Of a stretch of DNA of 64,000 nt, positions 46,950 to 55,473 are shown piece after piece; position 1 is the first letter of the stretch, and each line of letters opens with the position of its first letter. Both the position numbers and the translations under genes were made by a program. The DNA lies in NCBI RefSeq assembly GCF_036241575.1, contig NZ_CP108455.1, forward strand, positions 1,750,501 through 1,814,500. Direction: 5' to 3'. The notes beneath the pieces are model-generated. The model saw only the letters and a list, made by a program, of their open reading frames with translations. It was not told the DNA's origin and did not search any database. Source of the DNA: Streptomyces sp. NBC_01267. GTDB taxonomy: Bacteria > Actinomycetota > Actinomycetes > Streptomycetales > Streptomycetaceae.

Positions 46950-49900
46950 TCCGGCCAGGCATGCCGGGCCGAGCAGCACCTTCAGATCTCCGAACAGGGC
47001 CGGATCGGGCTGGACCCGGTGCCGGTCGAGCCGGAGGACCGTGGTCTTCCGGGAGCCCTGGAGCTTGATCCGGACCTCGGAGTTGCCGCGGTGGTGGGAG
47101 AGGATCTCGCCGAGCCTGCTGACCATGGGCGGGGTGACCTTCACCGTGGGAATGGTGATCGTCACCGGGGCGTTGGTGCCCGCCGACGACAGGTCGGGGA
47201 CCTGGAGTTCCATGGCGACGAGGCGCGGGATGTCCTCGCGCTTGTCGAGGCGGCCCTTCACGAACACCACGGTGTCCTCGACCAGCTGGGTCGACACCAG
47301 TTGGTAGGTCGCCGGGAAGAACATGCACTCGATGGAGCCCGCCAGGTCCTCGACGGTCGCGATGGCCCAGGCGTTGCCCTGCTTGGTCATCTTGCGCTGG
47401 AGGCCGGAGATGATGCCGCCGATGGTGACCACGGCGCCGTCGGAGTGCTCACCGCCGGTCAGTTGCGCGATGGCCGCGTCGCTCTTGTCCGACAGGACGT
47501 GTTCCAGGCCGAAGAGCGGGTGGTCGGAGACGTAGAGCCCGAGCATCTCCCGTTCCTGGGCGAGGAGGTACGACTTCTCCCATTCGATGTCGGAGAACTC
47601 GACGTCGAGCCCGAAGCCCGGCTCGCTGCTGTCCTCCTCGCCGCCGCCGAAGAGGTCGAACTGCCCCTCGGCCTCCTTGCGTTTGACCGCGACCACGTTG
47701 TCGATCATCGGCTCGAAGTGCGCGGTGAGGCCCTTGCGGGTGTGGCCCATCTCGTCGAAGGCGCCCGCCTTGATGAGGGATTCCGTGGTGCGCTTGTTGC
47801 AGGCGACCGCTTCGACCTTGTCGAGGTAGTCGGGGAAGGAGCTGTACTTCCCCTTGGCCTTGCGCGAGCGGATGATCGACTCCACCACGTTCGTACCGAC
47901 GTTGCGGACCGCGGTGAGGCCGAAGAGGATCACGTCGTCGCCCTGGGCGGCGAAGTTCGCCTCGGACTCGTTCACGTTGGGCGGCAGCACCTTGATGCCC
48001 ATGCGGCGGCACTCGTTGAGGTAGATCGCCGACTTGTCCTTGTCGTCGCGCACCGAGGTGAGCAGCGCCGCCATGTACTCGGCCGGGTAGTTGGCCTTGA
48101 GGTAGGCGGTCCAGTAGGTGACCAGGCCGTACGCGGAGGAGTGCGCCTTGTTGAACGCGTATCCGGCGAACGGCACCAGCACGTCCCAGAGCGCCTTGAT
48201 CGCCGCGTCCGAGAAGCCCTTGTTCTTGGCCCCGGTCTCGAAGAGCACGAAGTTCTTCGCCAGTTCGTCGGCCTTCTTCTTGCCCATCACGCGGCGCAGG
48301 ATGTCGGCCTCGCCGAGCGAGTAACCGGCGACGATCTGGGCGGCCTTCTGCACCTGCTCCTGGTACACGATCAGGCCGTAGGTGAGACCGAGGACCTCCT
48401 GGAGGGGCTCCTCCAGCTCCGGGTGGATCGGGGTGATGTCCTGGCGCTTGTTCTTGCGCTCCGCGTAGTTGGTGTGCGAGTTCATGCCCATCGGGCCCGG
48501 CCGGTAGAGGGCCGAGACGGCGGAAATGTCCTCGAAGTTGTCGGGCTGCATCTGGCGCAGCAGGGAGCGCATCGGGCCGCCGTCGAACTGGAACACCCCG
48601 AGCGTGTCACCGCGGCAGAGCAGTTCGAAGGTCTTCGGGTCGTCCAGCGGGAGGGCCAGCATCTCCAGGTCGACGCCCTTGTTGGCCTTCACCATCTTGA
48701 CGGCGTCGTCCATGATCGTCAGGTTGCGCAGGCCCAGGAAGTCCATCTTCAGCAGGCCGAGCGACTCGCACTGGGGGTAGTCCCACTGCGTGATGGTGAC
48801 GTTGTCCGTGTGCCTGACCCAGACCGGGGCGTGGTCGACGATGGGTTCGCTGGACATGATCACGCCGGCCGCGTGCACACCCATCTGCCGGACCAGGCCC
48901 TCGACGCCCTTGGCGGTGTCGATGACCTTCTTCACGTCCGGTTCGTTCTCGTACATCCCCCGGATCTCGCCCGCCTCGTTGTACCGGGGGTGCTTCGGGT
49001 CGGTGATACCGCTGAGGTCGATCCCCTTGCCGAGGACGTCGGCGGGCATCGCCTTGGTGAGGCGGTCGCCCATCGCGTACGGGTAGCCCAGCACCCGCGC
49101 GGAGTCCTTGATCGCGTTCTTGGCCTTGATCTTTCCGTAGGTGCCGATCATGGCCACCTTGTCCGCGCCGTACTTCTCGGTCACGTACCGGATCACCTCG
49201 ACGCGCCTGCGTTCGTCGAAGTCGATGTCGACGTCGGGCATGGAGACGCGCTCGGGGTTGAGGAACCGCTCGAAGATCAGCCCGTGCGTGATCGGGTCGA
49301 GGTCGGTGATGCCCATGGCGTACGCGACGATCGAACCGGCGGCCGAACCACGGCCGGGGCCGACCGCGATGCCGTTGTTCTTGGCCCACATGATGAAGTC
49401 GGCGACGACGAGGAAGTACCCCGGGAACCCCATCTGGATGATGATGTCCATCTCGTACTCCGCCTGCTTCTGGCGGTCGTCGGGGACACCTCCCGGGTAG
49501 CGGCGGCCCATGCCGACCCGGACCTCTTCCTGGAACCAGGTGATCTCGGTGAAGCCGTCCGGGATGTCGAACTTCGGCATCAGGTCGCGCTTCTCGAACA
49601 TCCCCGTGGTGTCGACCTGCTCCGCGACCAGCAGGGTGTTGGCGCAGCCCTGCTGCCAGGCGTCCGACGAGTCGATGGCGTACATCTCGTCGGTCGTCTT
49701 GAGGTAGTAGCCGGTGCCGTCGAAGCGGAAGCGGTCCGGGTCCGAGAGGTTCTTGCCGGTCTGGATGCAGAGCAGGGCGTCGTGCGCGGTCGCCTCGTGG
49801 GCGTACGTGTAGTGCGAGTCGTTCGTCACCAGCGGCGGGATGCCGAGCTTCTTGCCGATCTCCAGCAGGCCTTCGCGGACCCGGCGCTCGATCTCGATGC

Positions 49901-50483
49901 CGTGGTCCATCAGCTCCAGGAAGTACCGGCCCTCACCGAAGATGTCCTTGTAGTCCGACGCCGCCTGCAGCGCCTCGTCGGTCTGGCCGAGCCGCAGCCT
50001 GGTCTGCACCTCGCCCGACGGGCAGCCGGTGGAGGCGATCAGGCCCTCGGACCACTGGGAGATCGTCTCCTTGTCCATACGCGGCCACTTCTGCAGCCAG
50101 CCCTCCGCGTACGCGTCCGAGGACAGCTTGAAGAGGTTGTGCAGACCCGTGCTGTTCGCCGCCCAGATCGTCTTATGCGTATATCCACCCGAACCGGACA
50201 CGTCGTCGCGCTTCTGGTGCGGCTGGCCCCACTTGACCTTGCGCTTGTTCCGCCGGGACTCCGGTGCGACGTACGCCTCGATGCCGATGATCGGCGTCAC
50301 ACCCGCCTTCTTCGCCGAGTGGAAGAAGTCGTAGGCCCCGTGGAGGTTGCCGTGGTCGGACATCGCGATGTGCGACATCCCCATCTCGTTGCAGGCGTCG
50401 AACATGTCCTTGAGCCGCGCGGCACCGTCCAGCATGGAGTACTGCGTGTGGACGTGAAGGTGCGTGAAAGGCGGCTTGGTCAC
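46947..50483 (-). CDS. dnaE: DNA polymerase III alpha subunit
   Basis: A 1178-aa replicative polymerase, the expected length for Streptomyces DnaE1. GTG 50483 has GGAGG 8 bases upstream. The N-terminal PHP domain starts THLHVHTQYSMLDGAARLKD and keeps SDHGNLHGAYDF. Polymerase catalytic Asp residues are in RVSMPDVDIDFDERRRVEVI and the LLKMDFLGLRNLTIMDD segment, with GPGRGSAAGSIVAYAMGITD nearby. A helix-hairpin region and a C-terminal OB fold (AVVTIGGIISGLQRKMTKQG) follow. It is monocistronic between a terminator and the divergent DUF2252 gene. Confidence 0.98.
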   Translation of the reverse strand: MTKPPFTHLHVHTQYSMLDGAARLKDMFDACNEMGMSHIAMSDHGNLHGAYDFFHSAKKAGVTPIIGIEAYVAPESRRNKRKVKWGQPHQKRDDVSGSGGYTHKTIWAANSTGLHNLFKLSSDAYAEGWLQKWPRMDKETISQWSEGLIASTGCPSGEVQTRLRLGQTDEALQAASDYKDIFGEGRYFLELMDHGIEIERRVREGLLEIGKKLGIPPLVTNDSHYTYAHEATAHDALLCIQTGKNLSDPDRFRFDGTGYYLKTTDEMYAIDSSDAWQQGCANTLLVAEQVDTTGMFEKRDLMPKFDIPDGFTEITWFQEEVRVGMGRRYPGGVPDDRQKQAEYEMDIIIQMGFPGYFLVVADFIMWAKNNGIAVGPGRGSAAGSIVAYAMGITDLDPITHGLIFERFLNPERVSMPDVDIDFDERRRVEVIRYVTEKYGADKVAMIGTYGKIKAKNAIKDSARVLGYPYAMGDRLTKAMPADVLGKGIDLSGITDPKHPRYNEAGEIRGMYENEPDVKKVIDTAKGVEGLVRQMGVHAAGVIMSSEPIVDHAPVWVRHTDNVTITQWDYPQCESLGLLKMDFLGLRNLTIMDDAVKMVKANKGVDLEMLALPLDDPKTFELLCRGDTLGVFQFDGGPMRSLLRQMQPDNFEDISAVSALYRPGPMGMNSHTNYAERKNKRQDITPIHPELEEPLQEVLGLTYGLIVYQEQVQKAAQIVAGYSLGEADILRRVMGKKKADELAKNFVLFETGAKNKGFSDAAIKALWDVLVPFAGYAFNKAHSSAYGLVTYWTAYLKANYPAEYMAALLTSVRDDKDKSAIYLNECRRMGIKVLPPNVNESEANFAAQGDDVILFGLTAVRNVGTNVVESIIRSRKAKGKYSSFPDYLDKVEAVACNKRTTESLIKAGAFDEMGHTRKGLTAHFEPMIDNVVAVKRKEAEGQFDLFGGGEEDSSEPGFGLDVEFSDIEWEKSYLLAQEREMLGLYVSDHPLFGLEHVLSDKSDAAIAQLTGGEHSDGAVVTIGGIISGLQRKMTKQGNAWAIATVEDLAGSIECMFFPATYQLVSTQLVEDTVVFVKGRLDKREDIPRLVAMELQVPDLSSAGTNAPVTITIPTVKVTPPMVSRLGEILSHHRGNSEVRIKLQGSRKTTVLRLDRHRVQPDPALFGDLKVLLGPACLAG

Positions 50484-50630
50484 GGTGGATGCCTCCGGCG
50501 AGCTGAGTGAGGGAACAGCGTGGAAGTCTACGTCGACCCACTGACAACGGTGGGGCACTCCCGCACCACGCCGTGCGTTGAGCCCGGTGGAACAGCTGTC
50601 CCAAATGTCATGTACCTGGAGGCACTCGCG

Positions 50631-51995
50631 ATGTCGGTCCCGCAGTCCAGCTCCGAGGAGCGCGGCGAGCAGATACTCGCCGTTTTCGGCACCGCCTTCG
50701 GTGAGCTGCTGGCCGCCGATCCGGCCGCTTTTCGGGTCAAGTTCCGGAAGATGGCGGCCTCGGCGTTCGCGTTCTACCGCGGCTCGGCCTGCCTCTTCTA
50801 CCAGGACCTGCGCGGGAGCGCCGAGGGCGGACCGTACCTGGACGAGCGTACGGGCCGGGTCTGGGTGCACGGTGATCTGCACGCCGAGAACTTCGGCACC
50901 TACATGGACGCCAACGGCCGGCTGGTCTTCAACGTGAACGACTTCGACGAGGCCTACGTCGGTCCCTTCACCTGGGACCTCCAGCGCTTCGCCGCCTCCC
51001 TGGCGCTGCTCGGCCACGCCAAGGCGCTCAGCGACGCCCAGATCACCGAGCTGGTGGAGATCTACGCGGCGGCCTACCGCGAGCGCATCCACGTCCTGGC
51101 GTCGGGCGCCCCGGACGACGACGTACCGCCGTTCATGCTGGACACCGCCGGGGGGCCGCTGCTCGGCGCCCTGCGTTCGGCCCGTGCGCGCACCCGGTTC
51201 GCGCTGCTGGACTCGATGACCGAGATACGGGAGCACGAGCGCCGGTTCACCGCCGACGGCGGCGCGATCGAACTGGACGCCGCCACCCGGTACAAGATCC
51301 TGGCCGCCTTCGACGGCTACCTGGAGACGCTGCCCGAGTCCAGCCTGGGCCGCCCCGACTCGTACCGCGTCAAGGACGTGGTGGGCCGCCGTGGCATCGG
51401 GATCGGCTCGGCCGGGCTGCCCTCGTACAACATCCTGCTGGAGGGCCACAGCGACGCCCTGGAGAACGACGTGATCATCTACATGAAGCAGGCGCAGACC
51501 CCGGCGGCCTCCCGGCACATCACCGACCCGGCGGTCCGCGGCTACTTCCGGCACGAGGGCCACCGCACGGTGATCTCGCAGCGCGCGCTCCAGGCCGCCG
51601 CCGACCCGTGGCTGGGCTGGACCGAGCTGGACGGGGCCGGGCAGCTGGTGGCGGAGGTCTCGCCGTACGCGGTGGATCTGGACTGGTCGGACATCGACGA
51701 CCCGGAGGAGATCGCGGCCGTGGTCGCCGACCTCGGGCGGGCCACCGCGACCATGCACGCCGCCGCGGACGACGAGAGCGGGCACTCGCTGGTGCCGTTC
51801 TCGACGGAGCGGGCCATCGACGCGGCGATCGCCGCCGACGAGGACGGGTTCGGCAGGCTGCTGGTGGACTTCGCGCACGCGTACGGCGAGCGGACCCGGG
51901 CCGACCACGCGATCTTCGTCGAGCTGTTCCGCAACGGCCGCGTCCCCGGCCTCCGGGCGAACGACCGGCCGGGGCGGGCGGCCCCGGTCTCGTGA
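50631..51995 (+). CDS. DUF2252 family protein with kinase-like motifs
   Basis: A 454-aa protein starting at ATG 50631 (GGAGG 8-10 bases upstream; an ATG at 50610 is in frame but weaker). It belongs to DUF2252. Two motifs stand out: WVHGDLHAENFGTYMD and VFNVNDFDEAYVGPFTWDLQ, which resemble the catalytic HxDxxxxN and metal-binding DxD segments of aminoglycoside-phosphotransferase-fold kinases. A late helix, DLGRATATMHAAADDESGHS, is also conserved in type. The substrate is unknown. It is divergent from dnaE. Confidence 0.85.
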   Translation: MSVPQSSSEERGEQILAVFGTAFGELLAADPAAFRVKFRKMAASAFAFYRGSACLFYQDLRGSAEGGPYLDERTGRVWVHGDLHAENFGTYMDANGRLVFNVNDFDEAYVGPFTWDLQRFAASLALLGHAKALSDAQITELVEIYAAAYRERIHVLASGAPDDDVPPFMLDTAGGPLLGALRSARARTRFALLDSMTEIREHERRFTADGGAIELDAATRYKILAAFDGYLETLPESSLGRPDSYRVKDVVGRRGIGIGSAGLPSYNILLEGHSDALENDVIIYMKQAQTPAASRHITDPAVRGYFRHEGHRTVISQRALQAAADPWLGWTELDGAGQLVAEVSPYAVDLDWSDIDDPEEIAAVVADLGRATATMHAAADDESGHSLVPFSTERAIDAAIAADEDGFGRLLVDFAHAYGERTRADHAIFVELFRNGRVPGLRANDRPGRAAPVS

Positions 51996-52012
51996 ACCCG
52001 GCCGACCGGAAC

Positions 52013-52105
52013 GCGGCCCCGTGATCCGGTCCTGAACCCCGTCCTGAATCTCACTCTGAATCCGGTCCTGAATCCGGCCCCGTGATCCGGTCCTGAATCC
52101 GGTCT
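52013..52105. repeat. 12-bp degenerate tandem repeat after the DUF2252 gene
   Basis: The unit TCCTGAATCCGG and its variants recur about seven times between 52013 and 52105, with a larger unit CGGCCCCGTGATCCGGTCCT (52013-52032) repeated about 60 bp further on. The 142-bp gap to the next gene is otherwise empty apart from a small palindrome. Confidence 0.8.
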
Positions 52106-52115
52106 CATGAACCTT

Positions 52116-52128
52116 TAAGGGACCCTTA
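52116..52128. promoter_or_regulatory. small palindrome upstream of the membrane-protein gene
   Basis: TAAGGG-A-CCCTTA is a perfect 13-bp inverted repeat ending 9 bases before ATG 52138. It is too short for a terminator and could be an operator or an element of the start region. Confidence 0.35.
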
Positions 52129-52137
52129 CCCCGGCGC

Positions 52138-52839
52138 ATGACAGACTCTGGCCCGATGGACATATCAGGGACGCAGCTCAGAGCGGTTCGCGCGGCGCTT
52201 TTCACCGCGCTCGTCGTGACGCTGTCCGCCGGGTCCCATGTCCTGCTCTCGCAGGTCCCGCTGCCGCTGCCCACCGTCGCCGCGCTGACGGCCGCCGTCT
52301 TCGCCGTCGCCTTCGCGCTGGCCGGACGGGAGCGCGGCTTCGGGGCGATCGCGGGCGTACTCGTTCCGCTGGAGCTGGCCGCCGACACCGTCTTCACGAC
52401 GGGCCAGCACGTCTGTTACGGCCCCTCCGGCGGCCCCGTCGCGGGGGCGCTGCGCTCGGTCGGGGTGGACGTGCTGTGCGGCGGCCAGGTCGGGACACCA
52501 CTGGCCTCCGTGGCGGGCCCGGGGAAGGGCGCGGCGGCGCTCCTCGACTCGCCCGCGCCCGCCCTGCCCTGGCTGCTGCTCGCCGCGCATGTGACGGTCG
52601 GACTGCTGGCCGCGCTCTGGCTGCGGCGCGGGGAGAGCGCGCTGGCCTCGCTCCTGCGCTCGGTCGGCGCCTTCGCCTTCCGGCCGCTGCTGATCGCGGT
52701 CGCGGTCGTCGCTGCGGCGCGCCCCGCCGCACGCTGCGGGGCGCTTCCCGCGCACCGCCCGCGCACTTCCCGCACGCAGCTCCTCGTGCACTCCGTGGGT
52801 CTTCGCGGACCTCCGCGCCAGGCGTTCGCCCTCGCCTGA
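52138..52839 (+). CDS. multi-helix membrane protein preceding a DsbA-like gene
   Basis: A protein of up to 233 aa with four to five hydrophobic helices (ALFTALVVTLSAGSHVLL; TVAALTAAVFAVAFALAG; GAIAGVLVPLELAADTVFTT; LPWLLLAAHVTVGLLAALWL; LLIAVAVVAAA) and a basic C-terminal tail. His residues recur near the helices (AGSHVLL, GQHVCYG, AAHVTVG). No family could be named. Start is 52138 or the ATG at 52156. The next gene, 47 bp downstream on the same strand, encodes a DsbA-like protein, so a role in extracytoplasmic redox or metal handling is conceivable. Confidence 0.65.
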   Translation: MTDSGPMDISGTQLRAVRAALFTALVVTLSAGSHVLLSQVPLPLPTVAALTAAVFAVAFALAGRERGFGAIAGVLVPLELAADTVFTTGQHVCYGPSGGPVAGALRSVGVDVLCGGQVGTPLASVAGPGKGAAALLDSPAPALPWLLLAAHVTVGLLAALWLRRGESALASLLRSVGAFAFRPLLIAVAVVAAARPAARCGALPAHRPRTSRTQLLVHSVGLRGPPRQAFALA

Positions 52840-52886
52840 GTACGGCAGTTCCCGGAAGTCCCAGAAGTCCCTACGGAGATATCACC

Positions 52887-53696
52887 ATGAGTGCACGCAA
52901 CAACCAGGCCAACAAGGCAGCGGCCCGCGACCGGCTGCGCGCCGAGCGCGAGCGTCAGGCGAAGAAGGACAAGACCCGCCGGCAGGTCTTCGTCGCCGGG
53001 TCGATCGTCGTCGTCCTGGCGATAGCCGCCGGGGTGGGCTACGGCGTCATGCAGCTGAACAAGCCCTCCCACTGGGAGGCCGCGAAGAGCGACAAGGTCG
53101 TCGTCCCGAAGAACGCCACGGGCGAGAACGGCACCACGGTCGTCATCGGCAAGGCGTCCGCCAAGAAGACACTGGAGATGTACGAGGACCCGCGCTGCCC
53201 GATCTGCGCCACGTTCGACCAGACGGTCGGGGCGACGGTGCAGAAGGATGTCGACGCGGGCAAGTACAAGATCCAGTACATCGGTGCGACGTTCCTCGAC
53301 AACAACGGCGGCGAGGGCTCGAAGAACGGTCTGAGCGCGCTGGGCGCCGCACTCGATGTGAGCCCCGCCGCCTTCGAGCACTACAAGACCGCGATGTACT
53401 CCGCCAAGTGGCACCCGGAGGAGACGGACGACAAGTTCAAGGACGACGCGTATCTGATCAAGATCGCGCAGACCGTGCCCGAGCTGAAGGACAACAAGGC
53501 CTTCCAGAAGGCCGTCAACGACGGTACCTATGACGCGTGGGCGATGAAGATGTCCGCGAAGTTCGACAAGAGCGGGGTCACGGGCACGCCCAGCCTCAAG
53601 ATGGACGGCAAGAAGCTGACCAGTGAGGGCAGTGACAACGCGCCCATGACCGTCGCCGACTTCAACACCGTGCTGGACAAGGCGCTGAAGGCCTAG
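52887..53696 (+). CDS. membrane-anchored DsbA-family protein (CPIC)
   Basis: A 269-aa protein from ATG 52887 (ACGGAG upstream). It has the same architecture as the DsbA-like protein encoded at 21759: charged cytoplasmic N-terminus (NNQANKAAARDRLRAERERQ), signal anchor (QVFVAGSIVVVLAIAAGVGY), thioredoxin domain with redox motif CPIC (EDPRCPICATFDQ), and cis-Pro loop TGTPSLKMDGKK. It probably catalyses disulfide exchange outside the membrane. Paralogous to but diverged from the first copy. Confidence 0.9.
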   Translation: MSARNNQANKAAARDRLRAERERQAKKDKTRRQVFVAGSIVVVLAIAAGVGYGVMQLNKPSHWEAAKSDKVVVPKNATGENGTTVVIGKASAKKTLEMYEDPRCPICATFDQTVGATVQKDVDAGKYKIQYIGATFLDNNGGEGSKNGLSALGAALDVSPAAFEHYKTAMYSAKWHPEETDDKFKDDAYLIKIAQTVPELKDNKAFQKAVNDGTYDAWAMKMSAKFDKSGVTGTPSLKMDGKKLTSEGSDNAPMTVADFNTVLDKALKA

Positions 53697-53719
53697 TTCC
53701 TGGCGGCTCCAGCGCGGCG

Positions 53720-54289
53720 TCAGAGCGTTTCGAGGAAGCCGAGCGCGACCTGCCAGGTCCGCTCGGCGGCCTCCTCGTCGTAGTCCGCGAGATCGGGGTC
53801 GGTGTAGAGGTGGCCCGCACCCGGGTAGCGGTGCACCTCCACATCGGCCCCGATCTGCCGCATCCGCAGGTACCAGGCGGTCTGCCAGTCGTGCGGCTCG
53901 AAGGCGTCGGGGTCCGCGACATGGAGCTGTACGGGCAGGTCGTCCACCGATGCGTTGTCCGCGATGTCCGAAGTGCCGTGGAACAGCAGCAGCCCGCGGG
54001 CCTTCTCGTCGGCGAGGGCCAGATTCTGTGCGAGCGAACCGCCCAGCGAGAACCCCGCGTAGACGAGTCCCTGGTCCGAGTAGGGCGCGGCGGCCGTCAC
54101 GGCGCGCTTGAGCAGCTCCTCCGAGCCGAGCTCCTCCTTGAAGGCCATGCCCTCCTCGACGGTCTCGAAGGTCCGGCCGTCGAAGAGGTCGGGCACCTGC
54201 ACCTGGTGTCCGGCGGCGCGCAGCCGCTCAGCTGCGGCGTGCACCGCGGGGCGCAGGCCGAACGTCGAATGGAAGAGCAGAATATTCAC
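53720..54289 (-). CDS. dienelactone hydrolase family protein
   Basis: A 189-aa alpha/beta hydrolase. The nucleophile elbow is YAGFSLGGSLAQ, so Ser replaces the Cys usual in true dienelactone hydrolases. The acid is in QLHVADPDAFEP and the His in RYPGAGHLYTDPDLADYD. Substrate unknown, probably an ester or lactone. It is convergent with the DsbA-like gene and divergent from the MscS gene. Confidence 0.87.
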   Translation of the reverse strand: MNILLFHSTFGLRPAVHAAAERLRAAGHQVQVPDLFDGRTFETVEEGMAFKEELGSEELLKRAVTAAAPYSDQGLVYAGFSLGGSLAQNLALADEKARGLLLFHGTSDIADNASVDDLPVQLHVADPDAFEPHDWQTAWYLRMRQIGADVEVHRYPGAGHLYTDPDLADYDEEAAERTWQVALGFLETL

Positions 54290-54318
54290 CCGGCCATGGT
54301 GCCAGCTACGGTCGGGGG

Positions 54319-55437
54319 ATGGAGAACGTACTGCGTCCGTTGATCGTCCTCGGCGGCTCGGTCGTGCTCACGCTGTTGGTCGGCGCGCTGGCCGACCGCA
54401 TGCTCAGGCAGACCGACGCCCGCCACCACGAGACTCCGCTGTGGGGCATGCTGCGCCGGTGCAGAGTGCCGCTGCAGCTCGTCCTGTGCTCCGCCCTGCT
54501 GCGCGGGTCCTTCCGGCAGACCGGGGTCGACTGGCTCCAGCGGCACGAGGCAGGGATCGGGCAGGTCCTGACACTCGTGCTCATCGGGTCCACCGGCTGG
54601 CTGGTGCTCCGGATCGCCGCGGCCGTCGTCGAGTCGTCCTACGCCCGCTATGCCGCGTCCACCCACGAAGCGGCCCGGGTCCGCCGGGTCCGCACCCAAG
54701 TCACCCTGATCCAGCGGGTGGTGACCGCGATCGTCGGGACGGTGGTCGTCGCGGCGATGCTGCTGACCTTCCCCGCGATGCGCGCCGCGGGCGCCTCGCT
54801 GCTCGCCTCCGCCGGTGTCCTCGGCATCGTCGCCGGTGTCGCCGCCCAGTCCACGCTCGGCAATCTCTTCGCGGGGCTGCAGATCGCGTTCGGCGACATG
54901 GTCCGGCTCGGGGACACGGTGGTGGTGAACGGCGAGTGGGGCACGATCGAGGAGATCACGCTGACCTTCCTCGCCGTACGCACCTGGGACGAGCGCCGGA
55001 TCACCATGCCCGTCTCGTACTTCACCAGCCAGCCGTTCGAGAACTGGTCGCGCGGCGGTGCGGAGATGACCGGGTCGGTGTACTTCCACCTCGACCACTC
55101 GGCGCCGCTGCCCCTGATGCGCGAGAAGCTGCAGGACATCCTGCACGAGTGCCCCTCGTGGGACGGCCGGAGCTGGTCGCTCGCGGTCACCGACACCACC
55201 CCGAGCACCCTCCAGGTCAGGGCCGTGGTGACGGCGAAGGACGCCTCGGACATCTTCACCCTGCGGTGCGCGGTGCGGGAGCAGCTGATCGCCTGGCTGA
55301 ACGAGCACCACCCGTACGCCCTGCCGCGCGTCGCCACCGGACCCGCGGTGCCCGCGCCGAGGAACGCGTGGGAGGCCGAGCGGGGGGCCGACCTGTCGAA
55401 GCCCGGCGGGACGGGGCCACGGACGGACCGGGGCTGA
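54319..55437 (+). CDS. small-conductance mechanosensitive channel (MscS family)
   Basis: A 372-aa channel. Three N-terminal helices are followed by the pore helix (LLASAGVLGIVAGVAAQSTL, then GNLFAGLQIAFGDMVRLGDT), the beta domain (VNGEWGTIEEITLTFLAVRT) and the cytoplasmic alpha/beta domain. It opens under membrane tension on hypo-osmotic shock. The C-terminus has a Pro/Gly-rich tail. Confidence 0.92.
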   Translation: MENVLRPLIVLGGSVVLTLLVGALADRMLRQTDARHHETPLWGMLRRCRVPLQLVLCSALLRGSFRQTGVDWLQRHEAGIGQVLTLVLIGSTGWLVLRIAAAVVESSYARYAASTHEAARVRRVRTQVTLIQRVVTAIVGTVVVAAMLLTFPAMRAAGASLLASAGVLGIVAGVAAQSTLGNLFAGLQIAFGDMVRLGDTVVVNGEWGTIEEITLTFLAVRTWDERRITMPVSYFTSQPFENWSRGGAEMTGSVYFHLDHSAPLPLMREKLQDILHECPSWDGRSWSLAVTDTTPSTLQVRAVVTAKDASDIFTLRCAVREQLIAWLNEHHPYALPRVATGPAVPAPRNAWEAERGADLSKPGGTGPRTDRG

Positions 55438-55473
55438 CGGCACCGGCCCATGGCGGCTTGCGGAGCGTGCCGC

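Noticed and set aside
47019..50510. 1163-codon plus-strand open frame opposite dnaE
   Set aside because: Shadow of the clear dnaE gene; no domain or ribosome-binding site.
50484..52397. N-terminal extension of dnaE by more than 600 codons
   Set aside because: The frame stays open through the DUF2252 gene and the 12-bp repeat region, but the GTG at 50483 has a good ribosome-binding site and gives the standard DnaE length.
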